Shown one piece after another: positions 20,704 to 32,570 of a DNA stretch of 64,000 nucleotides. Where the stretch lies: NCBI GenBank assembly GCA_947184155.2, contig CAMXCT020001857.1:124001-188000 (forward strand), given 5' to 3'. A program made the translations under genes and the position numbers. The DNA comes from Cladocopium goreaui (Eukaryota > Sar > Dinophyceae > Suessiales > Symbiodiniaceae). The notes beneath the pieces were generated by a model. That model ran no database searches and was not told the origin of the DNA. It was given only the letters and a program-made list of their open reading frames with translations. Numbering within the stretch: the first letter of the stretch is position 1; each line of letters begins with the position of its first letter.

Positions 20704-21046
20704 TAATAATATATAATCATTCATAATAATTATATCTACCATAAACCCCAGTTGAAAAAATGTCATGATTCACGATCATGCCATCATATCCCCGCAAGGT
20801 GGTGCCCTCCAGTTATAAGATGTTATAAATAGGTTTGCAACTCCGTCGATATCTACCATAAACCCTAGTTGACCTTGTTATGAACGGACCTAGCTATCAG
20901 TTTGGGGACCTTACCCCGTGTCCAAAGGTGCTTTACCTTGACACAGCCTTGGTCGAACTCTGTCGAGAGCAGGTTTCGGGTGGGCAGGTGATCCAACAAC
21001 AAAAACCATTGTGATATTAGGGGGACGAGATTACCATAATCATTGT

Positions 21047-21152
21047 CTGGTTGGTGATTTCAAACATGGCTTTTATTTTCCATAATATATAGGATATATA
21101 ATCCTTCCCATTGACTTTCATATTTTTCAAGATGGTTGAAACCACCAACCAG
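21047..21152. mobile_element. TGGTTGGTGG-family foldback element
   Basis: CTGGTTGGTGATTTCAAACA to GAAACCACCAACCAG. This copy has the ATAATCCTTCCCATTGACTT centre, the same subfamily as the one hit by the LINE. Confidence 0.9.
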
Positions 21153-21203
21153 AAAATTCTTATGGGATCCGAAGACTTCCAAAAAGTTTATTTGTGGTAA
21201 TTA

Positions 21204-21321
21204 CAATGTGCCCCCCCCCAGTGATGTGAACGTTGGTTTAGATTCGCCCCGTACCATAAACCATAGTGAAATTGGAGTTATGTTCACCAACTGAACGCTA
21301 TCGAACGGGGGCCTCACATTG
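21204..21321. mobile_element. CAATGTGAGGCCCCC-family foldback element
   Basis: CAATGTGCCCCCCCC to GGGGGCCTCACATTG. Slightly shortened in the middle. Confidence 0.8.
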
Positions 21322-21413
21322 TATATATGTAATTATTATGGTTATCAATTTCCAAGATTCCATAAAAATGATCAAACACTTCCAAGACTTCCAAAACCCA
21401 CAACAATTATTTG

Positions 21414-21518
21414 CTTGGTGGTTTGGAACCTTTTCTATTTTTCCGTATTTTGGGAATTTCATCATCCCAACTGACGAACTCATATTTTTCAGAGGGGTAG
21501 GTTGAAACCACCAACCAG
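21414..21518. mobile_element. TGGTTGGTGG-family foldback element
   Basis: CTTGGTGGTTTGGAACCTTT to GAAACCACCAACCAG, with CATATTTTTCAGAGGGGTAG near the right end. Confidence 0.9.
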
Positions 21519-22773
21519 TAACTTATATGATTTCACATCTTCAAACACAACTGTTAAACAACCGCAAGCCTCATTTGGTATTTGTTTAATCCTATCCCCC
21601 AAGGGTAGTAGGTTGAAACCACCGTTGCGAGTTGTGGTTTGTTCTCTTCCAAGATTTTTCACACCCCCTTCAAAGCATCTTCGCAAGATGTCAGGGATGA
21701 CACGTTTTTTTCATCACTGTCAGTGGGTGTTTTTTCTTGATGGGGGACGGGATAAGGTTATGACCAACAAACATTGGGGTTAAACATTGGGGTTTTCTAG
21801 GAGGGGGGGAAGAAGGGCTAGGGGGGGGTTGGCTGTCCATGAATGATGTTTTTTTTTGCTAAGCATTTTCAAAAGTCTCTGGTTGTTCTGAATTATGTTC
21901 ATAAAATTATGGGATTTGAATTTGAAGATCATTGCTCATTGGGGTTGTATCCATCAAACATACCGGGACAAAATCGCCAACTGATGGTTGGTTCATGATC
22001 ATGTGATCGAAGGGGTTATACTGCTAGAAATACTACAATATACTACTATACAATGTACTTTTTTGAGGAAGATAAATGATTATCGAATCATAATCCATTT
22101 CTTGGAATGTTTACTGGGTAACAAATCTCGGCTTGGCATTCCTTTTCCCGCTTGTTGGTCTATAGAGGGGAATCCCATTGAAAGACCATCCTGATCCAGA
22201 TTGCTGGTATGACCGGCCCTATTTGTCAGATTCGTTGCCTTCAGTTTGGGTACCTGAGATGTTTCAAAATCCACATTATTGTTTGTAAATCCCTTCCATT
22301 GTTTGGTTTTTGGCATCCTCTTTCTACTCATTGCCTACAGAGTGGTGCTCAACTCAAAGTTGGTTTAGATTCACCCCCAGTATCTAGTTTGGTATATCTA
22401 ACATATACCTTAGGGTCAATATATACTTATCATAGATGGGGGTCATAACTTATAATATTATATATACATATATATATATATTATTTATGTATATACATAT
22501 ATATATATATATATGTAATCCCCATACTTACCATGGTTCAATGTATCTACCATAGACCATACTTCGCCTAATTACCAGCTTAGCTTCTTAAAGGCTCCCG
22601 CCTATTTTTTCAAGTTCTTCGACCAGCAGGGCCCATTTTTTTTGTTGAGTCCTACTCAGTAGGCAGTTGGAGTGACTACAATGCCTAAGAAAGGTATGGT
22701 GGATAGATCACTCAAGGTGACCGGCTGATGGCTGAAACTCTCAAGCCGCACCTTTTCTGACTAAAAATCCCAG

Positions 22774-22861
22774 GGCACTCTGTGCTGTCCCAGATTGCTT
22801 TGATTCGTGCAGGAAACGCATTTTGGGAAACAGATCCGCTAGATGTTTGCACAGTTTCATA
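22774..22861 (+). CDS. Putative exon Y
   Basis: Acceptor AAAAATCCCAG and donor GTGTTT. The peptide is Cys- and Arg-rich: ALCAVPDCFDSCRKRILGNR, then SARCLHSFI. It starts with one base of a split codon and ends in phase, compatible with E before and F after. Confidence 0.35.
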
Positions 22862-23380
22862 GTGTTTCCCTACTGAAACTAATCCATTGATAGGACATCC
22901 AATTAACCAAGCAACGATTTTGTTTGCGGTTTCTAAGTGATCAATAGTTGCTACTAAATATTATGGGATAGGGTGATTAGTACATCACTCACATATCCAA
23001 TTCAATAGTATGTCACTATATATCACTATGTATAAATCACGCAGATCATGATCATGATCAGTAGTGCTGAAATATGTTCTTACATTGGACCACGTTTTTT
23101 TTAAATATTGAGCAACACACATATCTGGAACCCATGATAAACCACTGAATATTTTATTGGAACCCCCTATATTTTATTGGTAAAGGCCACTTAAAAAATT
23201 GGTTTAGTAGGATTTTGCCTTTCAATCTTTTTGGGAGCTGCTATACTTCATTGGACCCCCCGATATTTTTGGGAGAACAACACATTTTTTGACTGGTGCT
23301 TAGCAGGGAATTTTCGGGAATGATCCATAATCACTAGTAATAATCATCCCAGCAACCCCCAGCAACCCATCCATTCCCTA

Positions 23381-23521
23381 CAGGATGGGGCCCCCAAGAT
23401 AGCTAAGTTGGTTAGTTGGTTTACAAGTGGCTTAACAATGGTCTATCGTAGATAAAACTATAGTTAATGGGGATTATAATGGTTTATAAACCAACAAACA
23501 TCACTGGGGGGCCCCATCCTG
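23381..23521. mobile_element. Foldback element, CAGGATGGGGCCCCC variant
   Basis: The ends are CAGGATGGGGCCCCC and GGGGGGCCCCATCCTG, with the inner CAAGATAGCTAAGTTGGTT shared with the CAATGTGAGGCCCCC family but different outermost bases. It is in reverse orientation to most copies. Confidence 0.8.
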
Positions 23522-23677
23522 TACGTTTAGCACCAGGAAGTTTTCCGTCGGATTTTTCCATCGCCGAAATGCACAGTTATGGCCATTTATTAGTTATAAC
23601 TGGTTATAAATGGGATTATACATTCTATAAATGGGGTTTTCTAAGTACTTATAACTGGTAAAGGGCCATAACTGCAG

Positions 23678-23782
23678 GATACTGCTGAGATCCTTCTTCA
23701 GATCGTGGGGCGTCGGGGCATGGGCTCCTTCCTGCGACGTGCTTCGGCGATGGACGAAGGGACGAAGACTTGGGGAATCACC
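23678..23782 (+). CDS. Putative exon F
   Basis: Acceptor CATAACTGCAG. The peptide reads DTAEILLQIVGRRGMGSFLR, then RASAMDEGTKTWGIT. The first half looks like an amphipathic helix pair, similar in style to exons M to O. The donor is weak (GTCAAA), or a GA-type donor lies a few bases earlier. Half of a foldback element (23812-23862) follows directly. Confidence 0.45.
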
Positions 23783-24858
23783 GTCAAAAATGGCCATAGA
23801 AATAGTGGACCCATTAAACATGGTGATTTTCCACAGTTTTTTGTATGTTTACCAGAGGGTATACATATTTAAGCGGGTGAACTGGGTACATGGGGATAGG
23901 ATCAATATGGATCAATCAATTTAGGGTTATACTTAGGATATACTGGGGAAATACAGTAGCCCAAGTATGAAGACATCACAACGAGGTCAGAACAGATATG
24001 GCTAGTAAAGGGAGAATCATTCCCAAATGTGTGTGTTCAGGTTGGTGCAACATTGTAATTTATCCATTACCATTGTCAAAATCGATGAACTGGGGCTTGC
24101 CATCAGCATTATCATTGGATTTTTCCTAAGTTCAACCAAAAGAGATGAAATTTGAGATGGGTTTGTCTGAAAAAAAGGGTCGGACCCCCAAATTCAGGGC
24201 AAATTCAATGGGACAATTATGATAGATCATGAGATTTCGGGATGCTAGGCAGTGCTGTTTTCTTTTCTTGAGGGAGGCCACATTAAAGGGGTGAAAAATC
24301 ATTGAATCTTAAGACCCATTATTGAAAAATGGACAGTTCTAGCGTAAATCTAGGTGTTATGTAGTGTAAAGTCACACCGCCTTTCATCAAGGTCAATTCT
24401 TTTGTGATGTATTGTTATGTAGTGTAAAGTCTCACACCACCCTTCATCAAGGTCAAGTCTCACAATTCTATTTGTCCGTAGCACGGAAGTATTGCTTCCC
24501 AACTTCCTTTGATTAGTCCCATTAATTCTCATTGATCCAATTATAAATCTCATTATAAGTCCCATTGTCACTCCCATTAATTACAATTAGAAATCCCACT
24601 AACTTCCATTAGTTACCATAAATTCCCATTGGAAATTCCATATTGGAGATCCCACGAAGTGTCATGAATTCCAATAAATTCCATGGAAAATCCCATTTTT
24701 TCACATCAATTCCAGTGGATTGATTTAGACCCTGCTTCCTCGCTGGAGGTTTCATCGTGGCCGTGCCTCCAGACCTCATCAGGAGATGGGGCAGAAGGGT
24801 GATTGCACGGAAACCTTCAGATGAGGAAACCTGGAGTTTAGGGGGATGTTGAGTGATT

Positions 24859-24968
24859 CTGGTTTGTGGTTTGGAACATGACTGGGTTCTTTTGCCATAT
24901 ATTGGGAATGTCATCATCCCAACTGACGAACTCATATGTTTCAGAGGGGTAGGTATACCACCAACCAG
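24859..24968. mobile_element. TGGTTGGTGG-family foldback element
   Basis: CTGGTTTGTGGTTTGGAACA to GGTATACCACCAACCAG. Confidence 0.9.
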
Positions 24969-25779
24969 TATATGTATTATCAAAACATGATAGTTCAAAT
25001 TGTATATGTATTATCAAAACATGATAGTTCAAATGACCAACAGAAAATGACATATAAAGTGACAATATCTAGTGATACTTCGTGAATTTTCATGATATCT
25101 AGTGAAGCTGAGGGTCATATTTCGTGAATTTCAGTGAGGACTGTCTCCTTGGGGGGATCGAATCCCTTTCCTCTTTTTTCACGCACACTATATGGGGAGT
25201 CACCATATGGTGGATGTATGGGGATGAAATCAACGCAATGGGGGTGCATTTTGGGGGAATGGGATTGATGATCTCTGGGATGAGGCGCTTCTTTTCATGT
25301 TTTTTTCAGCATTTTTCAATAAACACATTGTGGAGTGTAAGTTTTTTTCAGCATAAACATTGAAATTTTGATAATGTATGAGTTAAGGAAATATTTACGG
25401 CATCCAAACAGGGTCAAACGACTGGAGACTCCAGTAGTGTTAGACAACTTTTGATGTCTTGCCGATGGCAAAACCTCACGAATTTTGCAGGGCATCTAAC
25501 ACTGACCATGAACATACTTGCAAGGTTTTTAGCCGCATAAATCGATCGTGCTATTGAAGTAGAATGACATTCTTCGAAGAACATGATTGGTTGGTCTCCA
25601 CCCTCCTTTCTTGACGGGTCTCTATGCATCATTAGCAAATACCAACCCTGCCTGCCTTTGAAATTCCTGACATGTCCGCCGAAAAATGGGTTTGTCGGAG
25701 TACCCTCACTTCCACTGGGTTATCAATGTTTTCCAAATGTTATTATTGGATTCCCAAAATCATGGGATGACCATGACAG

Positions 25780-25835
25780 GCGGTTTCTGCAACACAAGGC
25801 CACTGCCAAGCTGGTGGCGCCTGGGACAGCCGGAG
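25780..25835 (+). CDS. Putative exon G
   Basis: Acceptor ACCATGACAG and donor GGAG/GTACTG. The peptide is RFLQHKATAKLVAPGTAG. It starts with one base of a split codon and leaves one, which fits exon I. Confidence 0.4.
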
Positions 25836-25873
25836 GTACTGTTCCAACTTTCAAGCCATAGAAACTGAGGGTA

Positions 25874-25985
25874 TACCCTCTGGTAAACTCACATAACTAT
25901 GGCCATTCAGCATGTTTAAGTTTGGTAAATCAACGAACTCAATGGCCATGTTCATTGTAGCTTTTTGTATGTTTACCAGAGAGTA
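25874..25985. mobile_element. TACCCTCTGGTAA-family foldback element
   Basis: TACCCTCTGGTAAACTCACA to TGTATGTTTACCAGAGAGTA, 39 bp after putative exon G. Confidence 0.85.
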
Positions 25986-26017
25986 TCTCCCGCGAATAAA
26001 AGGCCCTTACTTTCCAG

Positions 26018-26084
26018 GACGAGCTTTAGAACTGGGAAAGTTATGGGATGCTGTGGGATGGCACTGGGAAAGTTGCGACACATC
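26018..26084 (+). CDS. Putative exon H (weak)
   Basis: The acceptor is CTTACTTTCCAG. The peptide reads RALELGKLWDAVGWHWESC, then DTS. The donor (GTGCTT) is ordinary. It breaks the phase agreement between G and I, so it may be false or alternatively used. Confidence 0.22.
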
Positions 26085-26154
26085 GTGCTTTGTCATTTTA
26101 CCCTCTGGTATATAATGGGATTTTATAGTGATTTAATGGGATATTAATGGGATA

Positions 26155-26262
26155 TACCCTCTGGTTAAACTAACATAAATATTGAACATGGCCATAGAAA
26201 AAGTTGATTTATCCATTAAACATGATGATTTTCCATAGTTTTTTGTATGTTTACCAGAGGGA
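26155..26262. mobile_element. TACCCTCTGGTAA-family foldback element
   Basis: TACCCTCTGGTTAAACTAAC to TGTTTACCAGAGGGAA. A short partial copy lies just upstream at 26098-26110. Confidence 0.8.
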
Positions 26263-27525
26263 AGATGCTTGGGAATCGGGCAAATCTCCAAGTGCCCTCT
26301 TCAGGTTGATGAATGATTCAATGGATTGGTTTGTTGGGGAAAAAATACAATCCCCATGATCTGAAGATGGGAAAATCGATGGTTTCTTGTAGATTTTCCC
26401 TTAAACCAATTGATCTTCATGGGAAAATCGAGGGTTTCCGGTGAAGATTTTCCCTTAAACTTAAACCAATCCATTGAATTATGATTTCTCCAGATGAACT
26501 GGTGATTTTTCATCAACCCAAAATCGGAAGTGAACCAACTGAGATACTGTATGGTTTCAATTCTTTTTAATACAGACCTGGATATGAATTGCACACAGCT
26601 GAATACATCTGAATACTATGTTTGTAATACTCTACTTGGTCAATGCAACAACATGCGGAAACTATGTTTTTTGGCCAGGGTGATCATCTGATCCAAGCAA
26701 ATCCAAGTAATGAGTTTTATGCACTTTTGTTCCGGGAGACCAAGACATCGAATGCCGATGATGCAGCTGTTTTTTTGGCCAGTTTTACCAGCACTGAATC
26801 CTCCTGTGTCAAGAATTTGAGGCATGATTTCTTGAAATTATCCATGGAAATGGTCGGATATCCATTGAAGTGAAATATGTCTTGATATTTGAGGCATTAT
26901 TTCTTGAAATGGTGTTCGACGAGATATCCACTGAAAGTATCTGAAACATCTCATCTGGTTGACGTCACTGGAATGATGATTAGTAAGGATAATCATCCCC
27001 ACATGGCCTTACTTCAGCTATTTTCGGTTTTGTGAATTGTCACAATTCAGCCAGGCCTAAGGTTAGCGCAGGTGCCTACAGAAGGCACATACAAAAAGGA
27101 ACAGATGAGGGTTATGTAGTTTTGACCACCAAGAATCTGAGTTTCCCTGGTGAAAAATTGGGAAACACCTAAAGGAACCTAGCCCTGAAAGGATCAACAT
27201 CTGCATCAGGTAAGAAGTATCACTTCCAAATTGCCATATCCATTAGTATGATCTTCCAAAGACTATGTTTAAAGTTCAATGTTTTTTTGATCGATCAACT
27301 GATCCGCAACTCCACAACCAGATGTTTGGAATTCCATCGGATGAAGCCAGTCCTTGGGGGATGGCTATCAATGCAATAATAGGGGTGTATATATATATAT
27401 ATATAGATGTATAGATACTGTATAGTAACCCCGAAAAGATAGAACAGTAATTGATTACTATTTTAAGATTTTTTACATTTCAATCTTTTTGGACATCTAT
27501 ATGCCCATTATTTTTGGATTTCCAG

Positions 27526-27611
27526 ATGACTATTGGCACCATATACCATGTAACTTGACCGTGGCACAAGCATTGGTTGGAACTGAGGCGCAGGTTGTGC
27601 TGAAGACGAAG
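27526..27611 (+). CDS. Putative exon I
   Basis: Acceptor TTTTTGGATTTCCAG and donor AAG/GTGCGA. The peptide reads DYWHHIPCNLTVAQALVGTE, then AQVVLKTK. It starts with two bases of a split codon and ends in phase, matching both exon G and exon J. Not recognised. Confidence 0.5.
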
Positions 27612-28342
27612 GTGCGATCATAGAATGATTTTTTTCCCATGGGAAAGTCATGTGTAAATGGCGTTGTTAATTGGATTATCATTAGTAAGATTGTGATTAA
27701 ACAAAACAATAATTAGTGGGGAAGTCATCTGCACAGTCGGGATGTTGAGGGGAACATCATCTATAAATGGAATTCTTGCATTGGAAGATCAACTGAAACA
27801 ATGGGAATTTAGTCAGCGTATAGTAGTTATATATCTGGATCACGGTCTGGATAACTCTATATCTTTAGCGAATACTGAACATCAATAGAAAGTAAGACAA
27901 CATTCCAATCGCCTTTTTTTTTCATGGGTCCAGAATGGCGCTGGACAGTCACCGGAGGGTTTTTTAATGTTACCCCTATGACACTGCTTAAGATTCAAAC
28001 TCGATATATGGGCAAATTGATATATGGGTCTGGGTCGATTCTTAACATCATCCTTATTCATCCTTATTCCAGATAGATTCTTAGCATCGATTCCTTCAAA
28101 TAGACCCGCACGAAGATCCTGCTTAAGTAGGCTGCTAAGACCTGTCTTGTCAACGTTTACGGAGTTTCCGGTTTGCGAACTGGGAAATTTCCCATTTTAG
28201 TTCGGTAAATCAACAATTTCGACCGGGCCATTTTCAGTAATGTTAAATTACCAGAGCTATGTTTGAATGGCAATTTTTCAACCAAGCTTCCAGATCCGAG
28301 ATGAGCTCCATCATGATCATATCGATAAGTCCCTCCACTGAT

Positions 28343-28458
28343 TATCCCTCTGGTTATGACTAACAGTTCGCCATGGAAGCCATGGCCCATTGAAATAGAT
28401 GGTTGACCTATTAGAAATTGTGATTTTCCATGGCGAACTGTTAAATAACCAGATGGTA
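28343..28458. mobile_element. TACCCTCTGGTAA-family foldback element
   Basis: TATCCCTCTGGTTATGACTA to AAATAACCAGATGGTA, with arms CAGTTCGCCATGGAA and TTCCATGGCGAACTG. Confidence 0.85.
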
Positions 28459-28557
28459 ATTGGTGATGCTTTGAACAATTCATGTCAAAAATATTGCACG
28501 ATGAATCATCCAACTGATGATTGACGCTTATGAGATCCGACTATCCTTGCGATTTAC

Positions 28558-28559
<2 letters not shown>

Positions 28560-28592
<33 letters not shown>

Positions 28593-28600
28593 CCATCATC
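28560..28600. repeat. ATC microsatellite
   Basis: About twelve ATC triplets, shortly upstream of putative exon J. Confidence 0.9.
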
Positions 28601-28698
28601 ACTATCCATTTTTGAATACCATAATCACCATCACAGAATAATATCAAACAAATCCAGATCATGAACATGCCTACTGGCGTCAGGATGCCAATTTCCAG

Positions 28699-28942
28699 GT
28701 GGAGCAGATTCCCCCGGAATATCGGCTCACAATTTATGAAAGAGTGCTCATGTGGGAGAAGAGACTTGCCACCATCAGGGGGGCCTGCGTGGCCTGTGTG
28801 TTCCCCGATGGGTATGAGGGGGCCAATAAGATTGGGTCGGGGCAAGTGCCGATTGGCGACATCGTGGACGCCTTGATTACGAAAGACTCCAATGAGACCC
28901 AGAAGACGTACGGTGATTTCGTTGAGGTCGTCAAAGACAATA
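28699..28942 (+). CDS. Putative exon J (longest of the set)
   Basis: The acceptor is GCCAATTTCCAG and the likely donor GTAACATT. About 81 codons start VEQIPPEYRLTIYERVLMWE. Later segments include ACVACVFPDGYEGANKIG, VPIGDIVDALITKD and TYGDFVEVVKD. GC content is far above the flanks and composition is clearly protein-like. The exact 3' end is uncertain: a GTGATT at 28913 is an alternative donor. Family unknown. It joins exon I in phase. Confidence 0.55.
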
Positions 28943-29367
28943 GTAACATTATATTCATAATAACAGTATTTTCCAAGAATATCCACTAATATCCACTACA
29001 TCATATTATGGTACACATTTATAATCATACCATGGTATATCATACTTATCCAGGTCCATATCAAATAGTCAATACCGAATGACCATTTTCCAATGACATA
29101 AGAACAATACAAATAATTAGTACAATTAGTAGATCATGGTGTACATATACATATCAGACAGTATTTTCCAATAATATCATAAATATCCAGATCATTGGCT
29201 ATCATATGGCTTATACTATTGGGTGTGTATAATATCAACTATTGTGTCCAATGGTATTATAACCCAATGATCCACATCTTTCTCCACATATATCATATTA
29301 TATATATACATAATAATTATGCTAAATCACCATCATAATGCCAACCAATAATCACTCATACATTATT
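28943..29367. other. AT-rich intron-like DNA
   Basis: No gene and no clear element. Short repeated words such as CATATATCA and ATAATATCA occur. Confidence 0.5.
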
Positions 29368-30532
29368 CCCCACCTGCCAGGTGAGGGTTGTTAGATTTTA
29401 TCAGAGCTGTTCTCCTCCTCCTCCTCCTCCGCCTCCGCCTCCTCCGCCTCCACCTCCGCCTCCTCCGCCTCCTCACCTGCCGCCTCCTCCTCGCAGTCCA
29501 GATCCCAGTGGGCACAGCCGGACCTCCACCGCGAGCTCCAGATCCCAGTGGGCATGCCGGACCTCCACCGCGAGCTCCAGATCCCAGTGGGCACTGCCGG
29601 ACCTCAACCGCGACTTCCAGGTTGCAGTGGGGACTGCCGGACCTCAACCGCGACTTCCAGATCGCAGTGGGCACTGCCGGACCTCAACCTCGACTTCCAG
29701 ATCGCAGTGGGCACTGCCGGACCTCAACGGGAAGAATGTGAGAAAAGATGTCAGATAGAATGTCAGAAGATATGCCAGATAGAATGCCAGAAAGAATGTC
29801 AGAAAGAATGTCAGAAGATATGCCAGAAGATATGCCAGAAGATATGCCAGAAAGAATGTCAGAAGATATGCCAGATAGAATGTCAGAAGATATGCCAGAT
29901 AAAATGCCATAAGATATGCCAGATAGAATGCCAGAAGATATGCCAGATAGAATGGCAGAAGATATACCAGATAGAATGCCAGAAGATATGCCAGATAGAA
30001 TGCCAGAAGGTATGCCAAATAGAATGCCAGATAAAATGGCAGATAGAATGCCACAAAATATGCCAGATAGAATCCCAGAAGATTTGCCAGATAATATGCC
30101 AGAAGATATGCCAGATAAAATGTCAGATAGAATGCCAGAAGATTTGCCAGATAGAATGCCAGACAATATGCCAGAAGATATGCCAGATAGATATGCCAGA
30201 AGATATGCCAGATAGAATGCCAGATAGAATGCCAGATAGAATGCCAGAAGATATGTCAGAATATATGCCAGATAGAACGCCAGATAGAATGCCAGAAGAT
30301 ATGTCAGATAGAATGCCAGAAGATATGCCAGATAGAATGCCAGAAGATTTGCCAGATAGAATGCCAGAAGATATGCCAGAAGATATGCCAGAACATATGC
30401 CAGAAGATATGCCAGATAGAATGCCAAATAGAATGGCAGAAGATATGCCAGATAGAATGCCAGAAGATTTGCCAGTAAGAAAATGTATAAATGTCATGGT
30501 GGGGATCACACGAAGTAAAGTAATTCAAAATA
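29368..30532 (+). mobile_element. Composite repeat element, copy 2
   Basis: It starts at the palindrome CACCTGCCAGGTG (29371-29383) and GTTGTTAGATTTTATCAG. A CTC/CGC triplet tract follows, then about six 40-bp units (29510-29735), the 24-bp array (29744-30477) and the unique tail ATGTCATGGTGGGGATCACA. It is in opposite orientation to the copy inside the LINE (6012-6962) but has the same module order. The triplet and 40-bp modules have diverged more between copies than the 24-bp array and the ends. Confidence 0.85.
29744..30477. repeat. 24-bp tandem array, copy 2
   Basis: About 60 alternating 12-mers, ATGCCAGAAGAT and ATGCCAGATAGA. It is longer than copy 1. All six frames have long open stretches for arithmetic reasons. 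Confidence 0.9.
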
Positions 30533-30659
30533 ACTGAGGGGGGCACCACCTTGTATCATGAATACCCAATGATCCACAATAATGTCATAATGATTCTAAT
30601 CAATCGTAGATCATGATATATCATGTTTATCCATAATTGACAATAAGTGACATTCATAA

Positions 30660-30757
30660 CTGGTTGGTGGTTTGGAACATCTTTTATTTTTCCGTATATT
30701 GGGAATAAAAATCCCAACTGACTAATATTTTTCAGAGGGTTTGAAACCACCAACCAG
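30660..30757. mobile_element. TGGTTGGTGG-family foldback element
   Basis: CTGGTTGGTGGTTTGGAACA to GAAACCACCAACCAG, slightly shortened. Confidence 0.9.
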
Positions 30758-31634
30758 ATAATCAAGCATTAATAACATATATATTATTCCCGGGTCAACC
30801 TTTGTTAGATACGAACTAGTACTTCAATATTTTGCTATACATGGTAAAATTGGTCCTGAGGACCAGCTAAAATTAGTTGCTTTTTTTGGCAGGTACCTAA
30901 GATTGACCATGGTTCATCATAGGACCATACTCAGTTTTGATAATTCATATATTCTGCATAAATTGACTTTTCTTCATATAATCATGATTAAGCAATTTTC
31001 ATAATATTACCATAATCAGTCACCATCATTCTCCATTGAATTCTCCATCCATATTATTGATATTCTAATAATGATATCATCTGCTACACCATTGATATCC
31101 ATTTTGGGTAATACCATATTACCATCAGCACATGAATTATGGTCATTAATTAGCCATATCACACCATCAAATGGATATTAACCATGTAAATATGATATAC
31201 CATTTGACCATACATTTATATTATAAACTTATATCCACATTAAACCATATGTGTGTGTGGGTATACTGATAACCATTGATATAATGATAACCATTAGGCC
31301 ATTAATTAACCATACATTAAATCCATATATGTTCATGTGTCAATGGATAATCAGCCATAGAATTGACCATATACTATCTAACAATGTAAATATGATATAC
31401 CATAATTGAACCATGTAGATGCACAGTATATATATATGACAAAATCAAACCATACCCTTATATAAAGCAGATATTAAATCCATATATATAATGGATGCTT
31501 AAGATAAAATATAAATAATTAACCATATTTAACTATATAGAATCAGCCATCTTTTATCCACATGACCATATGATATATGAACCAAATGGATATTGACCTT
31601 ACACTAACCATATAAAATATGATAATTAACACAT

Positions 31635-31915
31635 TAATTCGCCATCAAAATTACCATCAAAATCCATCAAAATCTAGAAACAATCCATCAAATCAAAACC
31701 TAGAAAAATCCATCAAATCAAAATCTAGAAAAGTCAATCAAATCAAAATCTAGAAAAAATCAATCAAAATCTAGAAAAATCCATCAAATCAAAATCTAGA
31801 AAAATCCATCAAATCAAAATGTAGAAAAATCCATCAAAGTCTAGAAAAATCAATCAAATAAAAATCTAGAAGAATCCATCAAAATCTAGAAAAATCCATC
31901 AAAATTACCATCAAA
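31635..31915. repeat. CATCAAAATCTAGAAAAATC minisatellite
   Basis: About fourteen degenerate units of roughly 16-21 bp built from CATCAAATC, AAAATCTAG and AAAAAT. Adenine-rich on the + strand. Confidence 0.85.
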
Positions 31916-32075
31916 ATTGTAGTATAACCATAATTATCCATATTTATATAATCCATATTATCACATATATATATATATATATTAACCATAGACAAATCAC
32001 CCAGTTTTGTAGGTAAATATACCATACATAGAGCATTATCATCATCCCGACATATAGAAAAAAAACATCAAAATC

Positions 32076-32190
32076 TACCATCTGGTTATTTTTCACATGA
32101 CCATGGAAAATCACCATGCTATTCATAGGTAAACCATCTACTAAAAATGGCCATCTATACCATGGCGAACTGTTAAATAACCGGAGGGTA
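32076..32190. mobile_element. TACCCTCTGGTAA-family foldback element
   Basis: TACCATCTGGTTATTTTTCA to AAATAACCGGAGGGTA. Confidence 0.8.
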
Positions 32191-32466
32191 ATAGACATAC
32201 GATAATAACCACATCTAACCATAAATATATTTGATATATCTATGCTTAGATATCATTAATATCTATGGTTAGATATGGCAAAAAAAACTACAGTACAATG
32301 ATAGGCCGCCAGGATTGATTGAGGGTATCATAGAATTGGATGATGGGAAAATTTACAGGAAAACCCTATATTTGATGGTAAAAACCATGGTTTCCTGTAA
32401 ATTGTCCCTTAAACCAATCCAGTGAGGGTAGAAAAAAACCCTGAAAATTACCATGTCAAAACCCAG

Positions 32467-32568
32467 GCCGAAGCCTCTGCCGCCTGGGCCCACCGCCGGC
32501 GCCAGCAGCTGCCTGCGGCCGTGTGTCGCGCCTGTCGCGTGCCCGGCGCGGAGCTCTGGGCGCCCTGG
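32467..32568 (+). CDS. Putative exon K at the satellite edge
   Basis: A 100-bp island with very high GC sits between AT-rich DNA and the A-tract satellite. After CCCAG it is open for 34 codons: AEASAAWAHRRRQQLPAAVC, then RACRVPGAELWAPW. It would use a GC donor (GCGAAAAT) or a GA donor, both of which dinoflagellates are known to use. If real, the 3.6 kb satellite lies in the following intron. Confidence 0.4.
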
Positions 32569-32570
32569 GC

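Larger units (their letters stand above)
30533..32075. other. AT-rich intron-like DNA with one foldback element and one minisatellite
   Basis: No coding segment seen. It holds the TGGTTGGTGG element at 30660-30757 and the minisatellite at 31635-31915. The rest is very AT-rich with repeated words such as ACCATATATTAA and GATATACCAT. Confidence 0.6.

Noticed and set aside
28528-28986. Minus-strand frame over putative exon J
   Set aside because: It runs through a triplet microsatellite, while the + strand has a good acceptor, better composition and phase agreement with exon I.
29381-29758. Proline-rich + strand frame at the start of composite copy 2
   Set aside because: It translates a CTC/CGC triplet tract and 40-bp units whose period is not a multiple of three; no conserved reading frame with copy 1.
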